A stretch of DNA of 48,450 nucleotides, taken from Curvibacter sp. (lineage in GTDB: Bacteria; Pseudomonadota; Gammaproteobacteria; Burkholderiales; Burkholderiaceae_C). The stretch's first letter is position 1. Every line of letters begins with the position of its first letter. The stretch is from NCBI GenBank assembly GCA_004293725.1, contig REAW01000023.1, positions 1-48,450 of the forward strand. The letters are read 5' to 3'. This document shows positions 47,528-48,450 of this stretch, in pieces. The notes beneath the pieces are model-generated. The model was given only the letters and a program-made list of their open reading frames with translations. It ran no database searches and had not been told where the DNA came from. Made by a program: the position numbers and the translations under genes.

Positions 47528-48450
47528 CTCCAAAAAGGTCTACGCGGCCTTCCACAAGGCGGTCAACCACAAGGGCCAGCCCAGTGTGCTGTTGATCAAG
47601 ACCGTCAAGGGTTTCGGCATGGGCAAGGCTGGTGAAGGTAAGAACACCGTCCATCAGACCAAGAAACTCACCGACGAAGACATCAAGGCCTTCCGCGACC
47701 GTTTCAATATTCCTGTACCTGACAGCGAATTGCTCAAAGTGCCGTTCTACAAACCTGCAGACGACACCCCTGAAATGAAGTACCTGCACGAGCGCCGCAA
47801 GGCCTTGGGTGGCTACTTGCCGCACCGCCGAGTGAAGGCCGACGAATCGTTCACCGTGCCGTCTCTGGAAACCTTCAAGGCCGTGATCGAACCCACTGCC
47901 GAAGGCCGGGAGATCTCGACCACCCAGGCCTATGTGCGTTTCCTGACCCAGTTGTTGCGCGACCAGGCCCTGGGCCCCCGAGTGGTGCCGATTCTGGTGG
48001 ACGAGGCCCGCACCTTCGGTATGGAAGGCTTGTTCCGCCAAGTGGGTATCTACAACCCCGCAGGCCAGCAATACACCCCGGTCGACAAAGACCAGGTCAT
48101 GTACTACAAGGAGGACAAGGCCGGACAGATCCTGCAGGAAGGTATCAATGAAGCCGGCGGTATGAGCAGCTGGATTGCCGCTGCTACCAGCTACTCCACC
48201 AGCAACCGCATCATGGTGCCGTTCTACGTGTACTACTCGATGTTCGGCTTCCAGCGCATCGGCGACCTGGCCTGGGCGGCTGGCGACATGCAAGCCCGCG
48301 GCTTCTTGTTGGGCGGCACCTCCGGCCGTACCACCCTGAACGGTGAAGGCCTGCAGCACGAAGACGGCCACAGCCACATCATGGCTGGCACCATTCCGAA
48401 CTGCATTTCTTACGACCCGACCTTCGCCCACGAAGTCGGCGTGATCCTGC
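47472..48450 (+). pseudogene. aceE: AceE, 3' part in shifted frame, truncated by window end
   Basis: Continuation of aceE after the break. From base 47472 the frame reads [19 protein letters not shown], then KTVKGFGMGKAGEGKNTVHQTKK (the inner active-site loop), ARTFGMEGLFRQVGIY, GQILQEGINEAGG, FYVYYSMFGFQRIGDLAWAAGD and HEDGHSHI, all typical E1 motifs. It has no stop before the right edge. ATG 47472 is only formally a start codon and has no good Shine-Dalgarno site. The gene is complete apart from the loss of a net 38 bases at the junction; it is either broken in this strain or the sequence carries an error. Confidence 0.75.

Overview
The window looks like a chromosomal segment of a betaproteobacterium of the order Burkholderiales, most likely Comamonadaceae (Rhodoferax/Curvibacter-like). 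This rests on gene content and protein style (two-gene chrA, FadB/FadA-like pair, a 4HBT-GNAT fusion, tmk-holB-pilZ-tatD order, HupE/UreJ with a TPR partner, aceE beside a FixL/FixJ-type pair), not on a database search. I saw no tRNA, rRNA, insertion sequence, prophage or CRISPR array. Most of the window is dense core genome with 4-bp ATGA/GTGA gene overlaps.

Layout. 1-2.5 kb: a TesA-like esterase (cut by the window edge) divergent from an ABC ATPase, then rlmB and a small lipoprotein. 2.6-5.7 kb: a tentative small hypothetical gene, a split chromate transporter, a PF10118 metal-dependent hydrolase and a truncated alpha/beta hydrolase. 5.7-9.2 kb: a beta-oxidation operon (thiolase, then the hydratase/dehydrogenase) with a perfect palindrome upstream. 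9.4-16.8 kb: a signalling island holding an Hpt protein, a stand-alone receiver, a hybrid kinase, a Cache-type HisKA_2 sensor kinase and a REC-PAS-GGDEF-EAL protein. 17-20.8 kb: acyl-CoA dehydrogenase, HupE/UreJ plus TPR, and a tiny Lys/Met-rich secreted protein. 20.9-24.5 kb: SRPBCC, ybgC, a CadR-like MerR regulator divergent from a transglutaminase-like gene, and two hypothetical genes. 24.5-33.1 kb: tex, an HDOD protein, a patatin-like protein, two esterases, an iron-type alcohol dehydrogenase and a 4HBT-GNAT fusion. 33.1-39.3 kb: an isolated cheZ, ygfZ, mltG, tmk, holB, pilZ, tatD and an ankyrin protein. 39.4-48.4 kb: a DUF4124-glutaredoxin protein, prlC, folD, a FixJ/FixL-type pair, and aceE running off the right end.

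Three things stand out. First, a degenerate interspersed repeat (GCTAT, exactly 7 variable bases, then AGCTGCTTGCGC, with a tail ending near GGCTAGAGGC) occurs about nine times, and at least six copies lie inside reading frames. They form the signal-peptide start of a lipoprotein, both ends of two signalling proteins, a linker in Tex, an in-frame segment of a patatin-like enzyme and part of YgfZ. Second, the 9.4-16.8 kb island contains all parts of a His-Asp-His-Asp relay with a c-di-GMP output, built partly by duplicating a REC-PAS module onto two different output modules. Third, aceE as given is interrupted: about 13 conserved codons are missing and the frame shifts, which is either a real lesion in pyruvate dehydrogenase E1 or an assembly error.

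Start codons were chosen by homology, overlaps and visible Shine-Dalgarno sequences. All family assignments are from reading motifs by eye.
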